DNA of 64,000 bases from CAXBES01 sp965367015 (GCA_965367015.1 CBDUGY010000002.1:30713-94712); one strand, 5' to 3'. Shown: positions 9,212 to 17,460, counted from the first letter of the stretch. Program-made: numbers and translations. The notes: generated by a model from the letters alone, not told the origin.

Positions 9212-9491
9212 CTTCTAGTGCTTTGATTCTACTAGGAAGATTTGGGTCGATAATTACATAAGGTTAGATCGAATATAAAATCAATATTTTATTAAACAGT
9301 ATTTTCTTACATATATTTGTTAAAATGGTAGGTTTTATCGCTCAAATGATTAACTAAAAACAAAAAGTAGCAGAATTTTGCAATTGAAACACAACAGATT
9401 ATCGTATAAAAGATGTACCTATTGTTCGTAAAGTTGGTATATTTAAAGCCTTCAGTTGATCACCATAAAATTGCATTAATCACTATTTTAA

Positions 9492-10286
9492 ATGAGCAAA
9501 TCCGTTCGCGCCAAAAAACATTTAGGACAACATTTTCTAAGAGATGAATCTATTGCCGAAAAAATTGCCAATACTCTTCAACTGCAAGGGTATAGAAATG
9601 TTTTGGAAATAGGTCCGGGCATGGGGGTGTTAACAAAATACCTATTATTAAAAGATATCGATTTGGTTGCAATGGATCTGGATACTGAATCCATCTCTTT
9701 TTTAGAAGCTAACTATCCAAACGAAAACCTTCAGTTGCTAGAAGCCGATTTTTTAAGATATGAATTGAAAGATATCTTTGGAGATGAACCATTCGGTATT
9801 ACAGGCAACTTTCCCTATAATATTTCAACGCAGATAGTATTTAAGACTCTTGAAAATAAAGCACAAATTCCGGAATTTACGGGGATGTTTCAAAAGGAAG
9901 TTGCGCAACGAATTTGCGCAAAAGAAGGCAGTAAGGTTTATGGTATTCTATCGGTTTTAACCCAAGCCTTTTATGATGCCGACTACCTTTTTACAGTGCC
10001 TCCATCTGTTTTCGATCCTCCACCCAAAGTTGATAGCGGTGTGCTCCGCCTTACCAGAAAAACAGATTATAAAATCCCTTGCGATGAAAAAATGCTTTAC
10101 CGAGTTGTAAAGACTGCTTTTCAGCAACGCCGAAAAACACTGCGAAACAGTCTAAAATCATTTAATCTTTCAGATAAAATAAAAGAAGATGCTATCTTTG
10201 GGCAACGTCCCGAACAACTCTCAGTGACCGAATTTATAGCACTGACACTTAAATTAGAGGAAGATGCAATTTCAACTCACGACTGA
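9492..10286 (+). CDS. rsmA: 16S rRNA dimethyladenosine transferase RsmA (KsgA)
   Basis: RsmA uses S-adenosylmethionine to dimethylate two adjacent adenines in helix 45 of 16S rRNA late in small-subunit assembly. The protein begins KKHLGQHFLRD, has the SAM-binding EIGPGMGVLTKYLL motif near residue 37 and the catalytic NFPYNIST motif (usually NLPYNIS). The C-terminal helical domain carries the FQQRRKTLRNSLK segment. The length of 264 residues is typical. The reading frame ends 23 bases inside mgtE, so translation of the two is probably coupled, an arrangement common in flavobacteria. Confidence 0.97.
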   Translation: MSKSVRAKKHLGQHFLRDESIAEKIANTLQLQGYRNVLEIGPGMGVLTKYLLLKDIDLVAMDLDTESISFLEANYPNENLQLLEADFLRYELKDIFGDEPFGITGNFPYNISTQIVFKTLENKAQIPEFTGMFQKEVAQRICAKEGSKVYGILSVLTQAFYDADYLFTVPPSVFDPPPKVDSGVLRLTRKTDYKIPCDEKMLYRVVKTAFQQRRKTLRNSLKSFNLSDKIKEDAIFGQRPEQLSVTEFIALTLKLEEDAISTHD

Positions 10287-11613
10287 ATTTATAGAAATTA
10301 TCGAGCAGCTTATCGCCAAAAAGGACGGTAGCGCACTGCGTGAGCAATTACAAGAACTCCACTTTGCTGATATAGCAGAGTTACTGGAAGAACTTAAAAG
10401 TGATGATGCTACCTATCTCGTTAAGTTACTGGAAACGGATCTTAGTTCAGAAGCTCTTATGGAGCTGGACGATGATGTACGTGAAAAAATTCTAGACCGG
10501 CTCTCTCCTAAAGAGATTGCAAATGAGTTGGAAGAAATGGATACCGATGATGCGGCCGATATTATAGCCGAATTAGATGAGGATATTCAGAAAAAGGTTA
10601 TCGATAAGATTCAGGATGAAGAACATGCCGCAGATATCGTAGAGCTTTTAAATTATGCTGAAGATACTGCGGGAGCGCTGATGGCAAAAGAATTAGTTCA
10701 AGTGAAGGAAACCTGGACTGTAGCTGGTTGCGTGCGCGAAATGCGCAGACAAGCCGAAAATGTAACCCGCGTTCATTCAATTTATGTAACGAATAAGGAA
10801 GGAAAACTAACGGGAAGACTAAGCTTAAAAGATTTGCTAACCGCTTCAGAAAAAACTAAGATAAGCGAAGTCTTTATCCCAAAAGTAGATTATGTCACTG
10901 TTCATACCGAAAATGAAGAAGTCGCCAGAATAATGCAAAAATATGATCTTGAGGCAATTCCTGTAGTAGATGAACAAGGCATTCTGGTCGGGCGAATTAC
11001 CATCGATGATATTGTAGATTTTATTAAAGATGAAGCTGAAAAAGATTATCAGATGGCTGCGGGTATATCTAAAGACGTGGAAGCAGATGATAGCATATGG
11101 CAGTTAACGCGTGCCCGACTTCCTTGGCTGGTTTTAGGACTATTTGGTGGATTAGGAAGTGTATACATCATGCAAGGTTTTGAAGAAGCCTTATCTAAGT
11201 TCCCTATACTGTTCTTTTTTACTCCACTTATAGCGGCGATGGCAGGAAATGTTGGTGTTCAATCGAGTGCCATAATAGTACAAGGATTAGCAAATGACAA
11301 CGTAAAAGGAAGTCTGTTTAACAGGCTTCTTAAGGAAGTTGGCCTTGCACTTATCAATGGAACCGCACTAGGATTATTGGTAATTGTGTACGGCTATATT
11401 GCTGGTTTAGATCAACTTGTTGGACTTACCATTGCATTGTCAATGCTTTCAGTAATTATTGTAGCGGCACTTATTGGAACTTTTGTTCCTATTATTCTAG
11501 ATCGAAGAGGAATTGATCCTGCCATTGCAACAGGACCATTTATTACTACAAGTAATGATATTTTTGGGATTTTCCTCTTTTTCTACCTGTCGAAAATTAT
11601 ACTCGGATTTTGA
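10264..11613 (+). CDS. mgtE: Magnesium transporter MgtE
   Basis: MgtE is a Mg2+-gated channel of the inner membrane. The 449-residue protein has the cytosolic helical N domain (about residues 1-130, rich in LxxLL and acidic residues), two CBS domains (about 135-255, including AIPVVDEQGILVGRITIDD), and a transmembrane domain with five helices from about residue 285. The pore region contains AAMAGNVGVQSS, the conserved GNxGxQ motif, and the end has the typical DPAIATGPFITTSND signature. All the expected parts are there. The start ATG overlaps rsmA and the stop overlaps the thioesterase start, so it lies mid-operon. Confidence 0.96.
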   Translation: MQFQLTTEFIEIIEQLIAKKDGSALREQLQELHFADIAELLEELKSDDATYLVKLLETDLSSEALMELDDDVREKILDRLSPKEIANELEEMDTDDAADIIAELDEDIQKKVIDKIQDEEHAADIVELLNYAEDTAGALMAKELVQVKETWTVAGCVREMRRQAENVTRVHSIYVTNKEGKLTGRLSLKDLLTASEKTKISEVFIPKVDYVTVHTENEEVARIMQKYDLEAIPVVDEQGILVGRITIDDIVDFIKDEAEKDYQMAAGISKDVEADDSIWQLTRARLPWLVLGLFGGLGSVYIMQGFEEALSKFPILFFFTPLIAAMAGNVGVQSSAIIVQGLANDNVKGSLFNRLLKEVGLALINGTALGLLVIVYGYIAGLDQLVGLTIALSMLSVIIVAALIGTFVPIILDRRGIDPAIATGPFITTSNDIFGIFLFFYLSKIILGF

Positions 11614-12002
11614 CTTCGGAAAAATATACAAAACAATTTATAGTTCCTTCTGAAGCAATTGATGCGATGAATCATGTAAATAACATCGCTTATTTGCAAT
11701 GGTGTATTGATATAGCCGAAGTTCATTGGCTTTCTAAAACTTCTGAAGCACAGCGAAAAAAGTACCTTTGGGTAGTCCTTAATCATTTTATAAGCTACAA
11801 AGCGCCGGCATTTGAGGGTGACGAACTCGAAATAGTTACCTGGATCGACAAGAATGAAGGTGTAAAAAGTGAACGCCATTATAAAATCAGTCGGCTTAAA
11901 GACAACAAAACTATTGTTGAAGCTCAAACGTTGTGGTGTTTATTAGATGGGAAAACAATGCGTCCTATGGTAATTCCTGAAGAGATAAGTATGATTTTCT
12001 AG
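11610..12002 (+). CDS. Acyl-CoA thioesterase, 4HBT hot-dog fold (YbgC/FadM-like)
   Basis: The protein has 130 residues and a single hot-dog domain. It reads DAMNHVNNIAYLQW early on, the AxNHVNNxxY-type motif that carries the catalytic acid region in YbgC/FadM-like thioesterases. Members hydrolyse acyl-CoA or acyl-ACP thioesters, but chain-length preference cannot be told from the sequence. The start is TTG at 11610, which overlaps the mgtE stop by four bases (TTGA). A later ATG would remove the first beta-strand. The position in the rsmA-mgtE operon is probably only co-expression. Confidence 0.85.
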   Translation: MTSEKYTKQFIVPSEAIDAMNHVNNIAYLQWCIDIAEVHWLSKTSEAQRKKYLWVVLNHFISYKAPAFEGDELEIVTWIDKNEGVKSERHYKISRLKDNKTIVEAQTLWCLLDGKTMRPMVIPEEISMIF

Positions 12003-12037
12003 TCAGTATATTGGAAAATTTAGTAGGTTTTGTTTTG

Positions 12038-12045
12038 TACCTTAG
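12038..12045 (+). promoter_or_regulatory. -7 promoter element before the cupin gene (TACCTTAG)
   Basis: TACCTTAG resembles TAnnTTTG with one change, and a TTGG lies at 12011-12014. The cupin ATG is only 5 bases downstream of the box, which would give a nearly leaderless transcript. Confidence 0.4.
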
Positions 12046-12050
12046 CTTCT

Positions 12051-12416
12051 ATGAAACCCATTAACATTCAGCAAAAACTTTCTACTTTCAGCAAACACTG
12101 GCATCCACATCAGATTGCGGTGGTAGATGATATGCAAGTTCTACTTGCCAAAATTAAAGGTGAATTTGTTTGGCATAAACACGAAGATGAAGACGAGTTA
12201 TTTTACGTACAGAAAGGCACACTCGAAATGCATTTCAGGAATAAGGTTGAAATTGTAAAAGAGGGTGAAATAATTGTTGTTCCAAAGGGAGTAGAACATT
12301 GTCCGAAGACCCAAAATAATGCTGAAGTGCATCTTTTGCTATTTGAAAAACTCTCTACTGCCCATACCGGCAATGTCATTGACGAAAAAACCCAGACCGA
12401 ATACCCTAAAATATAA
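12051..12416 (+). CDS. Single-domain cupin protein
   Basis: This small cytoplasmic protein of 121 residues carries one cupin barrel. Motif 1 is seen in WHKHEDEDELFYVQKGTLEMH (histidines and glutamate that usually bind a metal), and motif 2 in VVPKGVEHCPKTQNNAEVHLLLFE. Many family members are small metal-dependent enzymes or sugar-binding proteins, and the reaction cannot be inferred here. I prefer the ATG at 12051 to the upstream TTG because a promoter-like box lies between them. The stop is 4 bases before the dehydrogenase start, so the two are co-transcribed. Confidence 0.85.
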   Translation: MKPINIQQKLSTFSKHWHPHQIAVVDDMQVLLAKIKGEFVWHKHEDEDELFYVQKGTLEMHFRNKVEIVKEGEIIVVPKGVEHCPKTQNNAEVHLLLFEKLSTAHTGNVIDEKTQTEYPKI

Positions 12417-12420
12417 TTTT

Positions 12421-13359
12421 TTGAAAATACTTCATCTCGATAAAAATCATCCATTATTAATAGCGCAACTCAATGATGCCGGTTTTGTAAATCACGAAGA
12501 TTACACTTCACCCAAGCATGCGATTGAGGAACTCATTGATCATTACGACGGAATTATAATTCGCAGTAGGTTTAAGATCGACAAACAGTTTTTAGATGCT
12601 GCCACAAATCTAAAATTCATTGCGCGCGTTGGAGCCGGGTTAGAAAGTATAGATCTCCCTTACGCTGAAAAGAAGGGTATTAGTTTATTTTCGGCGCCTG
12701 AGGGTAATAGAAATGCCGTGGCTGAGCACGCCTTGGGGATGCTTTTAGCCCTGTTCAATAATTTGCTCAAAGCCGACGCTGAAGTGCGTCAAGGGCAATG
12801 GAATCGGGAAGATAATCGCGGTATTGAATTACAAGGAAAAACGGTTGGTTTAATAGGATATGGGAATATGGGTAAGGCATTCGCTAAAAAGCTTAAAGGC
12901 TTCGATTGTGAAATCTTATGCTGTGATATTAAAGAAAATGTTGGTGATGTCAACGCCAAACAAGTTTCGATGGAGATCCTTCAGCAAAAAGCCGACGTTT
13001 TGAGTCTACATACACCCTGGACTCCCCTCACAGATAAAATGGTGTGTACAGAATTTATTCAAAAATTTCAAAAACCATTTTGGTTTATCAATACCGCCAG
13101 AGGTAAAAGTGTAATTACTGAAGATCTCATAGTCGCTTTAAAAAGCGGACAAGTATTAGGGGCTTGTCTGGATGTGTTGGAGTATGAAAAAAGCTCTTTC
13201 GAATCGTTATTTACTTCCGAAGAGCTACCTAAACCCTTGCAGGAATTACTTCAGTTAGAGAATGTGTTGCTGAGTCCGCATATAGCCGGATGGACAGTAG
13301 AAAGTAAGGAAAAATTGGCACAAGTTATTGTAAATAAGATTCTTGAGAAATTTACATAA
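12421..13359 (+). CDS. D-2-hydroxyacid dehydrogenase (SerA-like)
   Basis: This is a NAD(P)-dependent dehydrogenase of the D-isomer 2-hydroxyacid family, related to 3-phosphoglycerate dehydrogenase but without a C-terminal ACT domain. The Rossmann motif VGLIGYGNMGKAF lies near residues 142-154. The catalytic Arg is in INTARGKSV, the Glu in DVLEYEK and the His in LSPHIAGWT. I place the start at TTG 12421, giving a KILHLDKNHPLL beginning and 312 residues. The frame runs further upstream into the cupin gene, but that stretch has no family character. The true substrate may be phosphoglycerate or another 2-oxoacid. Confidence 0.85.
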   Translation: MKILHLDKNHPLLIAQLNDAGFVNHEDYTSPKHAIEELIDHYDGIIIRSRFKIDKQFLDAATNLKFIARVGAGLESIDLPYAEKKGISLFSAPEGNRNAVAEHALGMLLALFNNLLKADAEVRQGQWNREDNRGIELQGKTVGLIGYGNMGKAFAKKLKGFDCEILCCDIKENVGDVNAKQVSMEILQQKADVLSLHTPWTPLTDKMVCTEFIQKFQKPFWFINTARGKSVITEDLIVALKSGQVLGACLDVLEYEKSSFESLFTSEELPKPLQELLQLENVLLSPHIAGWTVESKEKLAQVIVNKILEKFT

Positions 13360-13407
13360 CTTTAGAAGGGTAAAAACTATCTAATTCGGTAATACACCAA
13401 TAAAAAA

Positions 13408-13815
13408 ATGTACACACCTAAGACTACAGAAAATGATGCCAATGTGTTGAAATTCCTTGAAACTTTCAAGGAGGAAGAACGGTTCCCTGATTTTCAGGAG
13501 TTGTTGAAAATTATGGAAAATATATCCGGAGAAAAGGCAAAAATGTGGGGATCATCCATTATTGGCTATGGCAAATACACTTATAGGGGGAAAACTTCAA
13601 CGGGAGAATGGTTCAAGATTGGTTTTTCACCAAGAAAACAGAATATCTCAATTTATGCAATCAGCGGTTTCGAGAAGGAAACGGAGTTAATGCAATCTCT
13701 TGGAAAACATAAAACAGGCAAAGGTTGTTTATACGTCAAAAGATTAGACGACATAGACAGATCGGTGTTAAAGGAATTTTTAAAAAGATCATGGGTTGAA
13801 ATGAAAAAATGGTAA
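13408..13815 (+). CDS. DUF1801 family protein
   Basis: The protein has 135 residues and no signal or membrane segment. The segments MWGSSIIGYGKYTYRG, WFKIGFSPRKQNISIY and GKGCLYVKRLDDID follow the DUF1801 (YdhG-like) pattern, a small alpha-beta family found widely in soil and marine bacteria. Its biochemical function is not established. A VOC-family gene follows after 10 bases, and such pairs are common in flavobacteria, but I know of no shared pathway. Confidence 0.85.
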   Translation: MYTPKTTENDANVLKFLETFKEEERFPDFQELLKIMENISGEKAKMWGSSIIGYGKYTYRGKTSTGEWFKIGFSPRKQNISIYAISGFEKETELMQSLGKHKTGKGCLYVKRLDDIDRSVLKEFLKRSWVEMKKW

Positions 13816-13825
13816 ATATATAAGT

Positions 13826-14209
13826 ATGAAAACTAGAGTTACGGGTATCGGCGGATTATTCTTTAAATCGAATAACCCCAAAGCGGCTAAAGAATGGTAC
13901 AAGAAGCATTTAGGCTTTAATACAGACGATTATGGTTGTACTTTTTGGTGGAAAGACGAAAACGGAAAGAAGTGTTCGACACAGTGGAGCCCTTTTCCTG
14001 AAGACACTAAATACTACGATCCATCTAAAAAAGATTTTATGTTCAACTATAGGGTTGAAAACTTAGTGGAACTCCTAAAGGTGCTAAAAAAGGAAGGTGT
14101 AACCATAGTTGGGGAGATGCAAGAGTATGATTACGGGAAATTTGGTTGGATCCTTGATCCCGAAGGAAATAAAATTGAATTATGGGAACCTATAGATAGT
14201 GCATTCTGA
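13826..14209 (+). CDS. VOC (glyoxalase/bleomycin resistance) family protein
   Basis: This small protein of 127 residues has two beta-alpha-beta-beta-beta modules typical of the vicinal oxygen chelate fold. It starts with a GIGGLFFKSNNPKAAKEWY strand-helix and ends with GWILDPEGNKIELWEP, where the Glu is the usual metal ligand. The first-half ligand is less obvious. Family members include glyoxalase I, dioxygenases and drug-binding proteins, and nothing here decides among them. It probably shares a transcript with the DUF1801 gene. Confidence 0.85.
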   Translation: MKTRVTGIGGLFFKSNNPKAAKEWYKKHLGFNTDDYGCTFWWKDENGKKCSTQWSPFPEDTKYYDPSKKDFMFNYRVENLVELLKVLKKEGVTIVGEMQEYDYGKFGWILDPEGNKIELWEPIDSAF

Positions 14210-14263
14210 TAATTTTTGTAGTTTTATGGATATCAATATATAACCAACCAAAAAATTAATATC

Positions 14264-14686
14264 ATGAGTGACGAAAACAACGACAACTTAGGCGATAAAA
14301 TTGAAAACGAGGCTAATGAGGCCTCGAACGACGCCAAGGAAACTGCTAAAGAATTTAAAGAAGAAGCCAAAAGTACTGCAAATGAATTCAAAGAGAGCTG
14401 GAACCAGGTAACCAATAATCAGGATAATAAGAAAATGATTGCCGGTATTCTTGCGATTGTTTTGGGAGCCTTCGGTGTTCATAAGTTCATTCTGGGTTAT
14501 AATAAAGAAGGGATCATTTTATTGGTGGTAAGCTTAATAGGGGTCGTAACTACCTGTATAATCATTGGTAGTTTTATTCTAATGGCTACAGGAATTGTAG
14601 GGCTAATTGAGGGTATAATTTATCTGACCAAAAGTGATGAAGAGTTCTTTGAAACTTATCAAAAGAACAAAAAACCTTGGTTCTAA
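14264..14686 (+). CDS. TM2 domain membrane protein with helical N-terminus
   Basis: The protein has 140 residues. The first ~50 form a highly charged amphipathic helix with repeated A/E/K/N residues (NEANEASNDAKETAKEFKEE), similar to LEA-like or YtxH-like repeats. This is followed by a TM2 domain: two membrane helices separated by a short turn, with the GAFGVHKFILGY signature near residue 69. TM2 proteins are small membrane proteins of unclear function. The gene stands alone and is followed by a strong terminator. Confidence 0.85.
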   Translation: MSDENNDNLGDKIENEANEASNDAKETAKEFKEEAKSTANEFKESWNQVTNNQDNKKMIAGILAIVLGAFGVHKFILGYNKEGIILLVVSLIGVVTTCIIIGSFILMATGIVGLIEGIIYLTKSDEEFFETYQKNKKPWF

Positions 14687-14692
14687 AAACCT

Positions 14693-14727
14693 AAAAGCCT
14701 TCAGAAAAATGTATGAAGGCTTTTTTA
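14693..14727 (+). terminator. Rho-independent terminator after the TM2 gene
   Basis: AAAAGCCTTCA at 14693-14703 pairs with TGAAGGCTTTT at 14714-14724, followed by a short T-run. It begins 7 bases after the TM2 stop codon and isolates the arsenic operon from upstream transcription. Confidence 0.9.
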
Positions 14728-14743
14728 TTTAAAAATAACATCG

Positions 14744-14757
14744 TAATATTGCAATAT
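14744..14757 (+). promoter_or_regulatory. Probable ArsR operator overlapping the ars promoter
   Basis: ATATTGCAATAT at 14746-14757 is a perfect 12-base palindrome. It overlaps TAATATTG at 14744-14751, a one-mismatch version of the Bacteroidota -7 element, 53 bases before the arsR start. A dimeric ArsR bound here would block the promoter. Confidence 0.6.
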
Positions 14758-14810
14758 AATAATTAGACAGTGATCACTTTATTAATCAACTGTTTATAAT
14801 CATTAAAGCC

Positions 14811-15134
14811 ATGGGAGTTACAAAACGACACATTCATCCAATGCAGGCAAATAAACTGGCCGACTACGCTAAAGTCTTGTCGAATCCAGCCAGGATCTCT
14901 ATTCTTAACTACATTGGCGACTGCGAAGGTTGTTTGTGCAAGGATATTTCAGAAAAAATTAAACTTTCACAACCTACGACTTCTCAGCATCTGCAGGTAA
15001 TTAAAAAAGCCGGTTTGTTAAAAAGTAAGTTTGAAGGAAAGAGCCAATATTATCGAATCAATCTAGACCGTCTGTACGAATTAAAGAATTTATTTCAGGA
15101 ATTCTTTGAAACGACAGCCGATAAGTGTAGCTAA
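14811..15134 (+). CDS. arsR: ArsR-family metalloregulator
   Basis: This winged-helix repressor of 107 residues has the HTH around LSQPTTSQHLQVIKKAGLL (about residues 60-80) and the wing KFEGKSQYYRIN. It contains CLCKDI at about 43-48, which aligns with the CxCxD/E trivalent-arsenic site of the E. coli ArsR alpha-3 helix (ELCVCDL). An extra Cys lies just before it, and another near the C-terminus. It should leave DNA when As(III) or Sb(III) binds. It is the first gene of the arsenic operon, and the palindrome overlapping the promoter is its likely target. The context with arsC supports arsenic as the signal. Confidence 0.9.
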   Translation: MGVTKRHIHPMQANKLADYAKVLSNPARISILNYIGDCEGCLCKDISEKIKLSQPTTSQHLQVIKKAGLLKSKFEGKSQYYRINLDRLYELKNLFQEFFETTADKCS

Positions 15135-15151
15135 TCTTAAATTTTAGAATT

Positions 15152-15643
15152 ATGAAAACTCAAGAATTATTTGAAGTCCTCGAGGCACATAAAGATAAAT
15201 CACTTCTTTTTGAATACCTCCCCAACCAGTTGGTTGGCGCTAACTATCATATAACGGAAGTAAAACATATAAAAATCGATTCGGTTGATTGTGGTGCTAA
15301 TTCCGATACTTGGAATGAAACAATCATTCAATTATGGGAAAGCCCTTCCGAATTGGGTAAAACTGAGTTCATGAGCATATTTAAAGCGCTGGGTATTCTT
15401 AAAAAAGTAGGAACAATGAAGTCTTACGATCTTAATTCGGAAGTGAAGTTTGAATATAGCAATGCTTTATTTCATACAGCACAATTATTTGTTAATGATT
15501 ACGAAATACGCGAGAATAATCTTCTGTTTAAATTAGCCGTTGAAAAAACCGATTGTAAGGCGAAAGAAACCTGTGGGGTACCCGAAACCGTTGAAATCTC
15601 TGCGGAATCAGCTTGTTGTGCGCCGGGTGGCGACTGTTGTTAA
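15152..15643 (+). CDS. DUF6428 family protein with cysteine-rich tail
   Basis: The protein has 163 residues and belongs, by its ELFEVLEAHKDKSLLFEYLP beginning and its location, to the DUF6428 family found in arsenic operons of Bacteroidota. Its function is not known to me. The last ~33 residues are distinct: they contain six cysteines, including a CCAPGGDCC end, and look like a flexible metal or metalloid binding tail. The stop codon abuts the ATG of the acetyltransferase gene directly. A role in binding or handing over arsenite is inference from the cysteines and the neighbours. Confidence 0.75.
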   Translation: MKTQELFEVLEAHKDKSLLFEYLPNQLVGANYHITEVKHIKIDSVDCGANSDTWNETIIQLWESPSELGKTEFMSIFKALGILKKVGTMKSYDLNSEVKFEYSNALFHTAQLFVNDYEIRENNLLFKLAVEKTDCKAKETCGVPETVEISAESACCAPGGDCC

Positions 15644-16147
15644 ATGAAAGTTGAGCTATTAAAAGAAAAGAATTACGAAGAAGTTGCAAGAATTTATTCT
15701 GAAGGCATCTCCACCGGATTTGCAACATTTGAAACTTTCGCTCCTTCCTGGACTCAATTTAATGAAAAGTTTCTGAAAGTTTGTCGGTATGTTCTCGTGG
15801 ACCAAGATCGTATACTCGCATGGTGTGCCTTAAGTGCTGTCTCGAAGCGAGCTGTTTATAGTGGTGTGGCGGAGGATACAATCTACGTTGACCCAAGGTA
15901 TCAGGGCAAAGGATTAGGTCAACTTTTGCTGGCACATCTAATTAATGAAAGTGAACATAATGGATTTTGGTCGCTTCAGGCCGGCATTTTTCCAGAAAAT
16001 ATCGCAAGTATAAAGCTACACGAAAACTGTGGTTTCCGAATCGTTGGAATTCGCGAGAAAATTGCACAACGCGAAGGGAAATGGTATGACAATGTAATTA
16101 TGGAGCGCAGGAGTATAATTGTTGGTACTCCTAATAAAGAAAAGTAA
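15644..16147 (+). CDS. arsN1: GNAT acetyltransferase, ArsN1/phosphinothricin acetyltransferase-like
   Basis: The protein has 167 residues and a full GNAT fold. The acetyl-CoA loop is in VDPRYQGKGLGQLLLAHL, and the C-terminal half has QAGIFPENIASIKLHENCGF, characteristic of the Pat/Bar phosphinothricin acetyltransferase group. ArsN1 enzymes of this group acetylate the arsenical antibiotic arsinothricin and often lie in ars operons. The gene starts immediately after the DUF6428 stop with no gap. The position between arsR and arsC makes the ArsN1 role likely, although a phosphinothricin or methionine sulfoximine acetyltransferase cannot be excluded. Confidence 0.75.
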   Translation: MKVELLKEKNYEEVARIYSEGISTGFATFETFAPSWTQFNEKFLKVCRYVLVDQDRILAWCALSAVSKRAVYSGVAEDTIYVDPRYQGKGLGQLLLAHLINESEHNGFWSLQAGIFPENIASIKLHENCGFRIVGIREKIAQREGKWYDNVIMERRSIIVGTPNKEK

Positions 16148-16186
16148 GTTTAACATAAAAAGATACCCGTTTTCGCGGGAAATTGT

Positions 16187-16609
16187 ATGAAAAAAGTTTT
16201 AGTCCTTTGTACTGGTAACAGCTGTCGCAGCCAGATGGCACATGGATATCTCGAAAAATTTTCTGAAGGAAAAGCAACTATTTACAGTGCTGGAATAGAA
16301 ACTCATGGTCTCAATCCCGGCGCCGTAGAGACTATGGCAGAAGATGGAATAGATATTTCACATCACACCTCAAATCATGTAGATGAATACGATGGTATTG
16401 AATGGGATTTTATTATCACTGTTTGTGATCATGCCTACGAAAACTGTCCCTACATCGCTGCACCTAAGGCAAAAAGATTACATCAAAATTTTTATGACCC
16501 CTCGAAATTCGTTGGTAATAAACAAGAAATGAGAGAAGCTTTTGCGAAAGCGAGAGACGAAATAAAGGCCTATTGCAAGATTTTTGTAGCCGAAAACCTA
16601 CCTGTTTAG
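16187..16609 (+). CDS. arsC: Arsenate reductase ArsC, thioredoxin-coupled (LMW phosphatase fold)
   Basis: This enzyme reduces arsenate to arsenite. It has the low-molecular-weight phosphatase P-loop CTGNSCRS at residues 8-15 and a Cys pair at about 80 and 87 (TVCDHAYENCP). These match the Cys10/Cys82/Cys89 triad of the S. aureus thioredoxin-dependent ArsC. The YDPSKF segment supplies the general acid Asp. Length 140 is normal. It is the last recognisable gene of the ars operon. Reduction only helps the cell if arsenite is then exported or trapped, and no Acr3 or ArsB gene follows. Confidence 0.92.
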   Translation: MKKVLVLCTGNSCRSQMAHGYLEKFSEGKATIYSAGIETHGLNPGAVETMAEDGIDISHHTSNHVDEYDGIEWDFIITVCDHAYENCPYIAAPKAKRLHQNFYDPSKFVGNKQEMREAFAKARDEIKAYCKIFVAENLPV

Positions 16610-16723
16610 TTTCGAAACTACGTATAACTACTTACAATACAGCTTATTATATTTTGTATATTTAACTAACTAACAGAACCTACTTCTTTAGAGAAGATGT
16701 TCAACCATAAAACACATTAAATT

Positions 16724-17239
16724 ATGAAAACTTTTAAGCTCAAAATGCTAATTATATTGGCATTAACTATGACGTACTCTGTATCGAGTGCCCAGAATGC
16801 GACGTTAGAATTTAAAAATGCAGAAGCTTCGGTAAAAATTGTAAAAGATTATGTAGCTGCGCTGCAAAGTGGTGACGCCTCAAAGATGACTTCATACCTG
16901 GCTGAAAATGCCATGGTTTACGGTCTTGGAGGCGGGCAAGACTCGTTAACCACTAAACAACATCGTGAGTATTTTACAGAAAGTATTAAGAACTACAAAC
17001 ATTCTATTTCCAATGACCTTTACCTTCCTGTTAAGGTTACTGAAAATTGGAATGAAGGAGAATGGGTCTTGACTTGGGGAGTTAATACAATTACCAATAA
17101 AGAAAATGGAAAGGTATCCACAGTTCGGTATCATACTGCTAGTACGGTTGAAAATGGAAAAATTTCCCGTATTGTCTATTATTATGATATGAGTAATCTA
17201 CTAGTGTCACAAGGTTGGTCGCTAACACCCCCTAAATGA
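16724..17239 (+). CDS. Exported SnoaL/NTF2-like protein
   Basis: The protein has 171 residues with a signal peptide ending near YSVSSAQ, then a single NTF2-like cone fold. The helix IVKDYVAALQSGDASKMTSYLAENAMVYG and the strands around VLTWGVNTI and VRYHTASTVENGKISRIVYYYD are typical SnoaL-like elements. The family includes small isomerases and ligand-binding proteins, and none can be assigned. A TATATTTA box at 16657-16664 may be its own promoter, and a strong terminator follows, so it is probably monocistronic and separate from the ars operon. Confidence 0.8.
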   Translation: MKTFKLKMLIILALTMTYSVSSAQNATLEFKNAEASVKIVKDYVAALQSGDASKMTSYLAENAMVYGLGGGQDSLTTKQHREYFTESIKNYKHSISNDLYLPVKVTENWNEGEWVLTWGVNTITNKENGKVSTVRYHTASTVENGKISRIVYYYDMSNLLVSQGWSLTPPK

Positions 17240-17254
17240 ACATATATTTTAATT

Positions 17255-17292
17255 AAAAACCTCATCGAGAAGCATCTTAATGAGGTTTTTTT
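17255..17292 (+). terminator. Rho-independent terminator after the SnoaL-like gene
   Basis: AAAAACCTCAT at 17255-17265 pairs with ATGAGGTTTTT at 17280-17290 and ends in a T-run. It lies 16 bases after the stop codon. Confidence 0.9.
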
Positions 17293-17460
17293 ATTTTAGA
17301 TGAATGGTTTTGTATTTTAATCTGTTACATTGAAGTACTTTTTAGCGACATAATTTCAATAACACCCATCTCTTACCAGCGACTTTGTTTACTTTTATTT
17401 ACATTTTTGAATTCAGCTAACTAATTCTTGGCAATAATTTATAAAACAACATAAAAAAAT

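Noticed and set aside
12319..12420. Longer N-terminus for the hydroxyacid dehydrogenase
   Set aside because: The stretch lies inside the cupin gene and has no family similarity; the fold begins at KILHLD.
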